Of a DNA stretch of 64,000 nucleotides, positions 1 to 9,072 are shown one piece after another; the first letter of the stretch is position 1; every line of letters starts with the position of its first letter. A program made the position numbers and the translations under genes. The DNA is from Pandoraea communis (GTDB taxonomy: Bacteria; Pseudomonadota; Gammaproteobacteria; Burkholderiales; Burkholderiaceae). The notes beneath the pieces are model-generated. The model had not been told where the DNA came from and searched no databases. It saw only the letters and a program-made list of their open reading frames with translations. Location: the NCBI RefSeq assembly GCF_902459745.1, contig NZ_CABPSJ010000002.1:496001-560000 (forward strand), given 5' to 3'.

Positions 1-1055
1 GGTATCACGTCCCCCAACTGCGCCAGCAGCGCCCAATGCGCCGCATAGCCAAGCGCGACGCCCAATACGCCGCCAATCAGACCCAGTCCGATGAATTCGA
101 ACGTCACCATGCCGCGCAGGGCGCGGCGCGAAAGTCCCAGACAACGCATCACGGCACAAGCGTCGAGATGGCGCTCGCTGTAACGACGCGAGGCGATGCC
201 CACGGCCACCGCCGCCAGCACGGCAGCGAGCAATGCGACCAGCGACAGGAATCGTTCGGCGCGATCGAGCGTCTGACGCACCTGCGGCTGCCCTTCTTCC
301 AGCGATTCGAGATGCACGCCACGGGCCTGTTCCGCCGCGGGACGCGCCCACGCCGCGAACTTGCCAACCTGAGCGTCTGTTCCCGCCAACAACAGGCGAT
401 AAGTGATGCGGCTGCCGAACTGCACGAGGCCCGTCGACGGCAGTTCGTCGAAGCGCATCATGACGCGCGGCGCCAGCGATCCGAAGCCATAGCCACGATC
501 CATCTCGCGCGTAATGACAGCCGCGATGCGCAATGTCCGATTGCCCACACGAATGGACTCGCCGGGTTTGACATGCAGGGCGTCGAGCAATGCGGCATCG
601 ACCCAGACCGTGCCCGGCGCGGGAATACCGGCGGCGGGAGCATCCGGCGTGCCGCCGCCCGCATCGGGTGCGGTACGCACGCGCCCGCGCAAGGGATAGC
701 CGTCACTGACGGCCTTGAGCGACGATAGACGGCTCGCGCCGACCTGTCCGCTTTGCGCAATGGCACTGGCCATGCTGGGGAAATTGGCGACGACGGCCAT
801 CGTCAGCCCGTCGGCTTGCGCCTGACGGGTGAATTCGGATGACAACGGGGCGTCGCTGCGAACGACGAGATCGGCGGCAAGCATCTGCCGCGCGTCACGC
901 TCGAGCCCACCCTGCATCCGATCCGAGAGAAAACCTACGCTGGAGAGTGCGCCGACCGCCAGCAACAACGCCACGAGAAGCAGATGCAGCTCGCCCGCGC
1001 GCCAGTCGCGCAGGAACATCCGCCATGCCTGGCGGGCAACCTCAGTGAACCCCAT
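1..1055 (-). CDS. FtsX/YbbP-type ABC transporter permease (partial, C-terminus outside window)
   Basis: Inner-membrane permease of the MacB/FtsX superfamily, closest in layout to YbbP-type lipoprotein/lysophospholipid exporters. The reading frame is open from an ATG at 1055 (MGFTEVARQAWRMFLRDWR) to the window edge, about 351 codons. A first membrane segment (about residues 23-42) is followed by a large periplasmic domain. A second hydrophobic stretch (SLVALLAAVLAAVAVGIASR) and the conserved cytoplasmic segment around ACAVMRCLGLSRRALR open the FtsX domain. The partner ATPase should lie outside the window. Only the N-terminal part is visible, so the exact subfamily is inferred. Confidence 0.8.
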   Translation of the reverse strand, partial: MGFTEVARQAWRMFLRDWRAGELHLLLVALLLAVGALSSVGFLSDRMQGGLERDARQMLAADLVVRSDAPLSSEFTRQAQADGLTMAVVANFPSMASAIAQSGQVGASRLSSLKAVSDGYPLRGRVRTAPDAGGGTPDAPAAGIPAPGTVWVDAALLDALHVKPGESIRVGNRTLRIAAVITREMDRGYGFGSLAPRVMMRFDELPSTGLVQFGSRITYRLLLAGTDAQVGKFAAWARPAAEQARGVHLESLEEGQPQVRQTLDRAERFLSLVALLAAVLAAVAVGIASRRYSERHLDACAVMRCLGLSRRALRGMVTFEFIGLGLIGGVLGVALGYAAHWALLAQLGDVI

Positions 1056-1062
1056 CGTTCCT

Positions 1063-1638
1063 CTATCCTTTGACCCGCGCCAGCAACGAGCGCCACCCGC
1101 GCCAGACGCGGGGCAGCCACCACCACGCCAGCACGACGAAGACCAGCAACATTACGAGAAAAACGGCGGGAAGGAAAAACGCAAGCGCCAGTCCGCCCAC
1201 CGTGGAGATATCTTCGCCGGCTGAGGCCGCAACATTGGAGAAAGGTTCCGGCGACGTGTTGATCAGCGCGCGGCTACCCGCTTTGGCCAGATGCGCCGTT
1301 CCCGCCAGCGCACCGCCCGTCAGACCGGCCAGCACCGTGACCGTCGGGTCCATCTGTCCCAGCGCCGCCGCCCCCAGCACGATCCCGGCAGGAATGCGGA
1401 TGAAGGTATGCACCGCGTCCCAGGCACTATCGACGAAAGGGATTTTGTCGGCGAAGAACTCGATGACAGCCAGCACACCGGCCGTGGCAATCACCCACGT
1501 CGACGTCAGCACCATCAGCGACGGCGGCAGATGCAACCAGCCCAGACGCGCCGCCAGTCCCGCGCAGAACACCGTCAGGTACAACCGCAGACCGCTGCCC
1601 CACGACAGCCCTGCGCCCAACGCAATCGATTCAAGCAT
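1063..1638 (-). CDS. DUF4126 family membrane protein
   Basis: A 191-residue integral membrane protein resembling the DUF4126 family, whose function is not established. It begins MLESIALGAGLSWGSGLRLYLTVF and has four or five hydrophobic segments with glycine/alanine-rich stretches; the segment DKIPFVDSAWDAVHTFIRIPAG is typical of the family. I chose the ATG at 1638 over an upstream extension of 27 arginine-rich residues that looks non-coding. The stop lies 7 bp before the permease start at 1055, so the two are probably co-transcribed, although no functional link is known. Confidence 0.75.
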   Translation of the reverse strand: MLESIALGAGLSWGSGLRLYLTVFCAGLAARLGWLHLPPSLMVLTSTWVIATAGVLAVIEFFADKIPFVDSAWDAVHTFIRIPAGIVLGAAALGQMDPTVTVLAGLTGGALAGTAHLAKAGSRALINTSPEPFSNVAASAGEDISTVGGLALAFFLPAVFLVMLLVFVVLAWWWLPRVWRGWRSLLARVKG

Positions 1639-1906
1639 GGTGACCTCGCTGCCGCCGACATGACGGCGTCGCACGATCACGCGCCTCAGACCACCGACGC
1701 GATAGCGGCCAACCGGCAAGACGCATTACCGCCACGCCATCCGGACTGAAGTGACCGGTGAAGACCGGAGACGCTCCCTTGCCGCCGGACTGCCACCGAA
1801 AGGTAATTCGACCGCTACGGCGCCATTATGCCGCGCGTTACGGCAACGCACCACTGGTGCCGAAAGTTGAGGATATGGTTCGGTCCGAGCCAGCCCGGGC
1901 GCGCCC

Positions 1907-2224
1907 TCAGGCTGCCGTCAGCTTCAGCCCGACGAGCCCCGCCAGAATCAACGTCACGCTGGCGATGCGGGCCGCAGACGCCGACTCCCCGAAGAGCACG
2001 ATGCCCAGGACGAAAGCGCCGACGGCGCCGATGCCGGTCCAAATGGCATACGCGGTACCCAATGGCAGGGAACGCACGGCGAGCGCCAGCAGCCAGACGC
2101 TGCCGACCATAGCCGCAATCGTGAAGACCGATGGCACAAGACGCGAAAAACCTTGCGTGTACTTCAGGCCAACGGCCCATGCCACTTCGAGCAAACCGGC
2201 AAAGACGAGAAGGATCCAGGCCAT
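1907..2224 (-). CDS. gdx: Guanidinium exporter, SMR family (Gdx/SugE)
   Basis: A 105-residue small multidrug resistance protein with four predicted membrane helices. The start [26 protein letters not shown] has the conserved membrane glutamate (LLEVAWA) of the family. The Gdx/SugE subgroup exports guanidinium ion in exchange for protons and works as an antiparallel dimer. Subtype assignment rests on the sequence and above all on the guanidine-II riboswitch directly upstream (2246-2297), which typically controls this class. An in-frame extension of 59 residues upstream would run through the riboswitch and is rejected. The gene is monocistronic. Confidence 0.9.
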   Translation of the reverse strand: MAWILLVFAGLLEVAWAVGLKYTQGFSRLVPSVFTIAAMVGSVWLLALAVRSLPLGTAYAIWTGIGAVGAFVLGIVLFGESASAARIASVTLILAGLVGLKLTAA

Positions 2225-2245
2225 GACTGACTCCGATGAAAAAAT

Positions 2246-2297
2246 CGGGGTCGTCCCCGGAAGAAAAGCGAGCCGATTGCCAGGCCGTCCTGGCAAT
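2246..2297 (-). promoter_or_regulatory. Guanidine-II (mini-ykkC) riboswitch
   Basis: Read on the minus strand, two short hairpins lie 22 nt upstream of the gdx start, each closed by an ACGR loop. The first has a 9-bp stem (2276-2284 with 2289-2297) and loop ACGG. The second has stem CGGGG/CCCCG (2246-2250 with 2255-2259) and loop ACGA. Two ACGR-loop hairpins joined by a short linker define the guanidine-II class. The expected mode is translational: guanidine-induced loop pairing frees the ribosome binding site in front of gdx. Confidence 0.9.
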
Positions 2298-2525
2298 GGG
2301 TTCCATCGGATGTCGAATGAAATGGCGCAGCGCCGACGTCGCGTAACCGCAGCTCGGCACATCACCGCAAGGGAGATCGCCAGACACGCCGGACGGAACA
2401 CCGCGATTTTAACAAAGCCAGCGCCTTATCGCCGTAGGCCTCACCTATCACAGGGGCATTGAGTGGCGCGTTACCGTGCCGCCAAGCACTGGCGGGCGAG
2501 CATCATCCGGTTGCCGGTCAGTTGG

Positions 2526-3236
2526 TCACCCGATCGCCTCGACCTCAAGCCGGTAACCGACGCCCGTCTCGGTCAGGATGTGCTGAGGCTGAGCCGGATC
2601 GGCCTCCAGCTTCTGGCGCAGGTGCCCCATATAGATGCGCAGGTAGTGGTTGCTCTCTACATGCGAAGGGCCCCACACTTCCTTGAGCAATTGCCGATGC
2701 GTCAGTACGCGCCCCGCATGCCGTACCAGCGTGACCAGCAGCCGGTATTCGATAGGCGTGAGGTGGACAGGCTCGCCCGCACGCGTGACCTTGCGTCTTG
2801 CGAGATCGATATGGATATCGCCGAACGAAAACGCCTCATCGAGCGTCTCCGAGTTGCCGCCACGATGGTGCCGCCGCAATTGCGCGCGAATTCGTGCGAG
2901 CAGTTCCGACACCCCGAACGGCTTGGTCAGGTAATCGTCGGCACCCACGTCGAGCGCCACCACCTTCTCGGCTTCCTCATTGCGGGCGGACAGCACGATG
3001 ATCGGCATGTCAGTCCAGCTTCGCACTTCCCGGATGACCTCTACGCCGTCGATATCCGGCAGGCCCAGATCAACGATGAGCAGATCGGGCTTGCGTGTGG
3101 CGGCCTCGACCATGCCCTGCCGTCCGGCTTCCGCCTCATGCACGACCATGCCTTCGGCCTCCAGGGAGGTGCGTAGAAAGCGTCGAATCTGTCGTTCGTC
3201 TTCAATCACCACGATGGTGATGGTGGGTTCACTCAT
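2526..3236 (-). CDS. kdpE: KdpE response regulator
   Basis: A 236-residue OmpR/PhoB-family regulator that activates kdpFABC under K+ limitation or osmotic stress. The receiver domain holds the acidic pair near residues 12-13, phospho-acceptor Asp56 (DLLIVDLGLP) and the KPF lysine. The C-terminal winged helix includes LTPIEYRLLVTLVRHAGRV and ends GVGYRLEVEA. The start overlaps the end of kdpD by 8 bp, indicating translational coupling. It is the last gene of the kdp block. Confidence 0.97.
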   Translation of the reverse strand: MSEPTITIVVIEDERQIRRFLRTSLEAEGMVVHEAEAGRQGMVEAATRKPDLLIVDLGLPDIDGVEVIREVRSWTDMPIIVLSARNEEAEKVVALDVGADDYLTKPFGVSELLARIRAQLRRHHRGGNSETLDEAFSFGDIHIDLARRKVTRAGEPVHLTPIEYRLLVTLVRHAGRVLTHRQLLKEVWGPSHVESNHYLRIYMGHLRQKLEADPAQPQHILTETGVGYRLEVEAIG

Positions 3237-6081
3237 GTTCTTCTGTCGCGTTGGGGTCCGGAGAGCGGGACGACGGCGAGCCTTCGTCCTTCGTGGGCCT
3301 CACGTCGTTCATCTCGGTCATATTCGACTCGTCCTCGCCGACGCCTTCGGGCGCGTCCGGGGCCACCGGCGGCGTCTCCACCGGCAACGTAAAGACGAAC
3401 CGGGCACCGTGACCGTCAGGCACATTGGTGGCATGAATTTTACCGCCATGCGCCTCGACAATGGCGCGGCAAATCGCAAGCCCGAGTCCGATACCGGGCT
3501 TGGCAGACTCCTTCTCACCTCGCATGAACTTCTCGAAGATACGGCCCTCCATGCCCGGAGGCAGGCCGGGACCATCATCGCTCACACTCACTTCAACGTC
3601 GTCGCCGTGCACGCGCGCAGCAATTTCGATATGGGAACCTGCGGGCGAGTACTTCGCCGCATTCTCCAGCAAGTTGGTGAATAGTCGTTCGAGCAGCACG
3701 GCGTCGAAGCGCAGTAGCGGCAGGTCGGCGGGCAGTTGGGTCGTGACCACATGCCCGGCAAGCACCCGGCGGCTGGCGCGCAGCGATGTGCCGACCACCT
3801 CCTCGAGCATCTGCCACTGACGGTTGAGTTGCACCCCGCCCGCTTGCAACTTCGCCATGTCGAGCAAATTGGTCACGAGACCGGTCATGCGCTGCGCTTC
3901 CTCGTGAATGGCATCGACGAGTTCGGTGCGCAGCGGGCCGGGTGTCTGTGCATTGCGACTGAGCATACTCGCGAAACCCACAATGGATGTGAGCGGTGTA
4001 CGCAGGTCGTGCGAGATCGCTGAGAGCAAGGAATTGCGCAGCCGCTCCGACTCCATCGTCACCAGTGCATCCTGCGCGATCTCGACGTAATGCACGCGCT
4101 CTAGCGCCAGAGCGATTTGTGCGGCGAACGTATCGAGCAGACGTTGCTGCTCCGGCGTGTCGATCGTGCCGCCCCCGTCCGGCTCCGGCGCAACCACCAG
4201 CACGCCGCGCGTGCGCATGGGGGCGCGTAGCGGCAGATAGTAGGCGTCGGATGCCGGCAACGTGTTCGTGCCCTGCCCGGCGGCCTGCTGACGGTCGTAG
4301 ACCCACTGTGCAACGTCGGTGTCGATATGGGCAGGCATGGTCTCTGCCCGCGCGTTCTCCACCGGCTGACGCACGCTGCCCTGGCTGTCCGGCAACAATA
4401 GCGCCACACGCGCCTGAAACACTTCGCGCACGTGGCGCGAGCCGATCTCCACGATCTGTGGCGTCGTGAGCGCCGCCGCCAGTTCGCGGGCCATGGCATA
4501 CACCGCGCCCGTACGACGCTCACGCCACGTGGCCAGCCGCGCCTGAAAGCGCAGGCTTGTTGTCAGATGGCTGATGACGAGCGCCACGGTCAGCATGACG
4601 GCGAACGTCAGAAGATACTGAGTATCCGACACCGACAACGACATCTTCGGCGGGACGAAGAAAAAGTCGAACGCCAACACAGACAGAAACGAAGCGAGTA
4701 CGCCCGGCCCGCGACCCAGCCGCATGGCGGCGACGATCACGCCGAGCAGATACAGCATCGCGATATTGGCCAGATCGAGGAACGACGTGAGTTCCGCCGC
4801 AACGAGCGACACGCCGCCGCAGATACCGACGGCCCACGCATAAGCACGCCACGGACCGCCGACCAGTTCCAACTCAGGCGCCGTCTCGAACCAGTCGCGC
4901 CAGTCTCCGCGCACGACGCGCTTGTCTGCTGCCGAGTCGCCAGCGGCTGGCCCGATCAGTACGACATCGACGCCACGCGCGAGCCGCAACAGTTGCTCAT
5001 GCAGCGGCGTGCGCGCGGTCCACCAACGCCGCGCGCCACTTGCCCCGACCACCAGCTTCGAGACATTGCGCATCTGCGCATAGGCCAGCAGCGTGGTAGC
5101 GGCTTGCGCGCCGTCGAGCGTGAGGGTTTCCGCGCCGAGTTCTTGCGCGAGCTTGAGCGTTGCATACGTGCTTTCGCGACGCGCCGGCGATTGCCGCAGC
5201 ATCGCTGGGGTTTCCACGTGCACGGCCAGCCAGTCGGCACGCAGGCTTGCCGCCAGCCGCGCGGCCGAACGCACTAGCGCCACACCTTCCGGCCCCGGCC
5301 CAACGGCGACGAGCAGCCGCTCACGTGCCTGCCAGACCTGACTGATCGACTGATCGGCGCGGTATTCGCGCATCTGCGCGTCGACACGATCGGCGGTGCG
5401 GCGCAGCGCCAGTTCGCGCAAGGCAATCAGGTTGCCCTTGCGGAAAAAATTGCGCACGGCGCGCTCGGCCTGCGCTGCCATGTACACCTTGCCCTCACGC
5501 ATTCGCTCAAGCAGTTCGTCTGGCGGCAGATCGACCAGTTTCACCTCGTCGGCAAGATCGAAGATGCGATCGGGCACCGTCTCCCATACGCGAATGCCGG
5601 TGATCTGACCGACTACGTCGTTGAACCGCTCCAAATGTTGCACGTTGAGTGTGGTGTACACGTCGATGCCGGCATCGAGCAGCTCCTGCACATCCTGCCA
5701 ACGCTTCATGTGGCGCTCGCCCGGCACATTCGCGTGGGCCAGTTCATCCACTAGCGCCACGGCCGGTTTGCGTGCAAGCATGCCGTCGAGATCGAATTCC
5801 CGCAGTACACGGCCACGGTACTCGACCGCCTTCTGCGGCAAGGTTTCCAGCCCGTCCAACAAGCGCGCCGTTTCTTCGCGGCCATGCGTCTCCAGCACAC
5901 CGACGACGACGTCGGTGCCCTCGTCGCTGAGCTTGCGTGCCGCCTGCAACATCGCAAACGTCTTGCCGACCCCCGCAGACGCACCGAAGAAAATCTTCAG
6001 CCGGCCACGCCGGCCGCGCGCTTCGTCGCGTTGCAGCTTGTCGAGCAATTCGTCGGGATCGGGGCGTTCCATGCCAGCCAT
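3229..6081 (-). CDS. kdpD: KdpD K+ sensor histidine kinase
   Basis: A 950-residue membrane kinase that phosphorylates KdpE. In order: a cytoplasmic KdpD domain with Walker A GASAGVGKT (residues 33-41); a Usp-like domain; four clustered membrane helices around residues 415-510; a GAF-like region; the HisKA domain with His691 in SHDLRTPLTS; and a HATPase domain with GPGLPPG and GIGLGLAI. The tail after about residue 900 (DAPEGVGEDESNMTEMNDV onward) is acidic, probably disordered and longer than in E. coli KdpD. It is separated from kdpC by 173 bp that include an intrinsic terminator, so it may be partly uncoupled from kdpFABC. Confidence 0.97.
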   Translation of the reverse strand: MAGMERPDPDELLDKLQRDEARGRRGRLKIFFGASAGVGKTFAMLQAARKLSDEGTDVVVGVLETHGREETARLLDGLETLPQKAVEYRGRVLREFDLDGMLARKPAVALVDELAHANVPGERHMKRWQDVQELLDAGIDVYTTLNVQHLERFNDVVGQITGIRVWETVPDRIFDLADEVKLVDLPPDELLERMREGKVYMAAQAERAVRNFFRKGNLIALRELALRRTADRVDAQMREYRADQSISQVWQARERLLVAVGPGPEGVALVRSAARLAASLRADWLAVHVETPAMLRQSPARRESTYATLKLAQELGAETLTLDGAQAATTLLAYAQMRNVSKLVVGASGARRWWTARTPLHEQLLRLARGVDVVLIGPAAGDSAADKRVVRGDWRDWFETAPELELVGGPWRAYAWAVGICGGVSLVAAELTSFLDLANIAMLYLLGVIVAAMRLGRGPGVLASFLSVLAFDFFFVPPKMSLSVSDTQYLLTFAVMLTVALVISHLTTSLRFQARLATWRERRTGAVYAMARELAAALTTPQIVEIGSRHVREVFQARVALLLPDSQGSVRQPVENARAETMPAHIDTDVAQWVYDRQQAAGQGTNTLPASDAYYLPLRAPMRTRGVLVVAPEPDGGGTIDTPEQQRLLDTFAAQIALALERVHYVEIAQDALVTMESERLRNSLLSAISHDLRTPLTSIVGFASMLSRNAQTPGPLRTELVDAIHEEAQRMTGLVTNLLDMAKLQAGGVQLNRQWQMLEEVVGTSLRASRRVLAGHVVTTQLPADLPLLRFDAVLLERLFTNLLENAAKYSPAGSHIEIAARVHGDDVEVSVSDDGPGLPPGMEGRIFEKFMRGEKESAKPGIGLGLAICRAIVEAHGGKIHATNVPDGHGARFVFTLPVETPPVAPDAPEGVGEDESNMTEMNDVRPTKDEGSPSSRSPDPNATEEHE

Positions 6082-6107
6082 CGGATCAGTCCACTATGAA
6101 GGCGCGA

Positions 6108-6127
6108 GCCACGCCATATGGCGTGGC
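6108..6127. repeat. 20-bp perfect palindrome in the kdpC-kdpD gap
   Basis: The sequence from 6108 to 6127 is a perfect dyad (half-site GCCACGCCAT) 26 bp upstream of the kdpD start. No T-run follows it on either strand, so it is more likely a protein-binding site or an mRNA hairpin in the kdpD leader than a terminator. No regulator is assigned. Confidence 0.6.
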
Positions 6128-6158
6128 AAGAATCAAATCACCGGTCGCCCGGCGATGC

Positions 6159-6187
6159 AAAAAGCGGCACGCGCCGGGGCGTGCCGC
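6159..6187 (-). terminator. Intrinsic terminator between kdpC and kdpD
   Basis: On the minus strand a 9-bp GC-rich stem (6179-6187 with 6164-6172) and 6-nt loop are followed by five T residues (6163-6159). It lies 67 bp after the kdpC stop and should end or attenuate kdpFABC transcripts before kdpDE. Confidence 0.75.
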
Positions 6188-6254
6188 CAATCTACCGCAG
6201 GCCGTCGGGCAAGACCAGCGATTCACCGGCCTACCCCGTCAGCGGATGCCCTTT

Positions 6255-6839
6255 TCAGACGCTACCGGGTGCGAGTCCGTCCAGCGCGAGGTTGAGCTTC
6301 AGAACATTCACCCGTGCCTCTCCGAAAATGCCCCATTGGCGGCCTTCGGTGTAGCGTGCCACGAGCGAGCGCACGGCATCGGGCGCGAGGCCACGCGCCT
6401 TGGCCACGCGAGCGACCTGATAGTCTGCGGCCGCCGGGCTGATTTGCGGATCGAGACCGCTGGCGGACGCCGTCACCAGATCGGCAGGCACCGGCAGCGT
6501 GGCGCTCGGGTCGGCGTCGCGCAGCGCGGCGATGCGGGCCTTCACGGCGTCGGCGAGGGCGGGATTGAGCGGGCCGAAATTAGAGCCGCCCGAAGCCGCG
6601 CCGCTATTGGGCATTGGCGCCGTGGCCGACAGACGCCCCCAGAAGTACTTTGGTTCGTCGAAGTTCTGGCCGATCAGCGACGAGCCAACGGCACGGCCGT
6701 CCTTGTAGATCAGGCTACCGGTGGCTTCGCGCGAGAACGCCGCCCGGCCGATGCCGGCCACGACCAGCGGATACACCAGCCCCGTGATGACCGAGAGCAC
6801 GACGAACAGGCTCAGCATCGGGCGCAAGAGGGATTTCAT
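6255..6839 (-). CDS. kdpC: KdpC subunit of the K+-transporting ATPase
   Basis: A 194-residue subunit that stabilises the KdpFABC complex. It has one N-terminal membrane helix ([24 protein letters not shown]) and a periplasmic domain with the conserved [18 protein letters not shown] and GLDPQISP motifs. Length is normal for the family. It follows kdpB after 78 bp and is followed by a terminator-like hairpin at 6159-6187. Confidence 0.97.
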   Translation of the reverse strand: MKSLLRPMLSLFVVLSVITGLVYPLVVAGIGRAAFSREATGSLIYKDGRAVGSSLIGQNFDEPKYFWGRLSATAPMPNSGAASGGSNFGPLNPALADAVKARIAALRDADPSATLPVPADLVTASASGLDPQISPAAADYQVARVAKARGLAPDAVRSLVARYTEGRQWGIFGEARVNVLKLNLALDGLAPGSV

Positions 6840-6917
6840 GACGTCTATTCCTTAGAGTTTCAGCAATGAGGCCCGGACGCGCGGCCCCTGTGGGCAAACG
6901 CGCCCGGAAGCCCGTAA

Positions 6918-9044
6918 TCAGGCCCAACCCATCGCGGCGATGATCATGTCGATGGCCTTGATACCTACGAACGGCACCAGAATCCCGCCCAGACCGTAAA
7001 TCACGAGGTTACGGCGCAGTAGCGTCGCGGCCCCGAGCGGGCGGTACTTCACGCCCTTGAGCGCCAGCGGAATCAGCACCACGATGATCAGCGCGTTGAA
7101 GATCACCGCCGACAGAATCGCCGACGACGGGCTCGCCAGACGCATCACGTTGAGCGCGTCGAGTTGCGGGTACGTGGTGGCGAATGCGGCCGGAATGATC
7201 GCGAAATACTTCGCCACATCGTTCGCGATCGAGAACGTGGTGAGACTGCCGCGCGTCATCAGCATCTGCTTGCCGATCTCGACGATCTCGATCAACTTGG
7301 TCGGGTTCGAATCCAGGTCGACCATATTGCCGGCCTCTTTCGCGGCTTGCGTGCCCGAGTTCATCGCCACGGCCACGTCGGCCTGCGCGAGCGCCGGGGC
7401 ATCGTTCGTGCCGTCGCCGGTCATCGCCACGAGCTTGCCTTCGGCCTGATACTTGCGGATCGTCGCAAGCTTGGCTTCCGGCGTCGCTTCGGCGAGGAAA
7501 TCGTCAACACCGGCTTCGGCCGCGATGGCGGCAGCCGTGAGGCGGTTATCGCCCGTGACCATCAGCGTCGTGATGCCCATCTGGCGCAGCTCGGCGAATC
7601 GCTCCTTAATACCGCCCTTGACCACGTCCTTCAACTCGATCACACCCAACGCGCGAGTGCCTTGCGCGTCTTGCTCGGCTACCACCAGCGGCGTGCTGCC
7701 GCGGCGTGCGATCTCGTCCACCGAAGTGGCCAGCGCGACCGGCCACAGGCCACCGGCCGATTCCACATAACGCTTGACCGCGTCGGCCGCGCCCTTGCGA
7801 ATCTGCTTGTCGACCAGATCCACACCGCTCATACGCGTTTGCGCGGTGAACGGGATAAAGATAGCGTGCAGACCGCTCATTTCGCGCTCGCGCAAATTGA
7901 AGCGTTGCTTGGCGAGCACCGCGATGCTGCGGCCTTCCGGCGTTTCGTCGGCCAGCGACGCGAGTTGCGCAGCATCGGCCAGCGCGCGCTCATCCACACC
8001 CGGTGCGGGCACGAACTGCGACGCCTGACGGTTGCCCAGCGTGATCGTGCCGGTCTTGTCGAGCAGCAGCACGTCGACGTCGCCGGCCGCTTCCACGGCG
8101 CGGCCCGACGTGGCGATCACATTCGCCTGCATCATCCGGCTCATCCCTGCCACACCGATGGCAGAGAGCAGCCCGCCGATGGTCGTCGGAATCAGACACA
8201 CCAGCAGCGCGACGAGCACCGTAATCGTGACCGGACGCCCCGCCTGCATGACGAACACGCTGTAGATCGAATACGGCAGCAGCGTAGCGGTGGCGAGCAG
8301 CAGCACCAGCGTGAGCGCGACGAGCAGGATCGTGAGGGCGATTTCGTTCGGCGTCTTCTGACGCTTCGCGCCTTCGACCATCGCGATCATACGATCGAGG
8401 AACGCTTCACCCGGATTGACCGTCACCTTCATGACGATCCAGTCCGAGAGCACCCGCGTGCCACCGGTCACGGCCGAGAAATCACCGCCCGACTCGCGGA
8501 TCACCGGGGCAGACTCCCCCGTGATGGCCGATTCGTCGACCGATGCCACGCCCTCCACCACATCGCCGTCGGCCGGAATCACGTCGCCGGCTTCGACCAG
8601 TACGAAGTCACCGCGACGCAGGCTGGCGCTATCGATCACCAGACATTCCGCGTCACGACGGGCGGCGCGCAGTTGCTTGGCCGGCACGTTCTTCTTTGCC
8701 TGACGCAGCGACGCGGCCTGCGCTTTGCTGCGGCCTTCCGCCAGCGCTTCTGCGAAGTTCGCGAACAGCACCGTGAACCACAGCCAGAGCGTGATCGCGA
8801 GGATGAACGGCGCGCTCGCCTCGGCGTGACCTGCGACGGCCATGCCGAAGAGCACGGTCGTGAGCAGGCTGCCGACATACACCACGAACATCACCGGATT
8901 CTTGGCCTGGGTGATCGGGTGCAGCTTGCGGAACGAGTCGACGATGGCCGGCTTCACGATGGCGGGGTCGAACATCGACTTGGTGGCCGATGCGTGCCCT
9001 TCGCCTGCCGGCCGGGTGACAGTATTTCCTGAGGTTTGATTCAT
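6918..9044 (-). CDS. kdpB: KdpB catalytic P-type ATPase subunit
   Basis: A 708-residue P-type ATPase that couples ATP hydrolysis to K+ import through KdpA. The phosphorylated aspartate is Asp329 in DKTGTIT. The TGES motif of the actuator domain, the MVTGDN and [21 protein letters not shown] motifs and the membrane-domain [12 protein letters not shown] segment are all intact. Length is usual for KdpB. It lies 28 bp downstream of kdpA. Confidence 0.98.
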   Translation of the reverse strand: MNQTSGNTVTRPAGEGHASATKSMFDPAIVKPAIVDSFRKLHPITQAKNPVMFVVYVGSLLTTVLFGMAVAGHAEASAPFILAITLWLWFTVLFANFAEALAEGRSKAQAASLRQAKKNVPAKQLRAARRDAECLVIDSASLRRGDFVLVEAGDVIPADGDVVEGVASVDESAITGESAPVIRESGGDFSAVTGGTRVLSDWIVMKVTVNPGEAFLDRMIAMVEGAKRQKTPNEIALTILLVALTLVLLLATATLLPYSIYSVFVMQAGRPVTITVLVALLVCLIPTTIGGLLSAIGVAGMSRMMQANVIATSGRAVEAAGDVDVLLLDKTGTITLGNRQASQFVPAPGVDERALADAAQLASLADETPEGRSIAVLAKQRFNLREREMSGLHAIFIPFTAQTRMSGVDLVDKQIRKGAADAVKRYVESAGGLWPVALATSVDEIARRGSTPLVVAEQDAQGTRALGVIELKDVVKGGIKERFAELRQMGITTLMVTGDNRLTAAAIAAEAGVDDFLAEATPEAKLATIRKYQAEGKLVAMTGDGTNDAPALAQADVAVAMNSGTQAAKEAGNMVDLDSNPTKLIEIVEIGKQMLMTRGSLTTFSIANDVAKYFAIIPAAFATTYPQLDALNVMRLASPSSAILSAVIFNALIIVVLIPLALKGVKYRPLGAATLLRRNLVIYGLGGILVPFVGIKAIDMIIAAMGWA

Positions 9045-9072
9045 GAGTGCCTCGAATGCCTCACTTCATTAT

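Noticed and set aside
7164-9032. A 622-codon plus-strand frame antiparallel to kdpB
   Set aside because: It is rich in His, Arg and Asp with no recognisable motif. It lies wholly inside the well-conserved kdpB gene and reflects high-GC codon structure.
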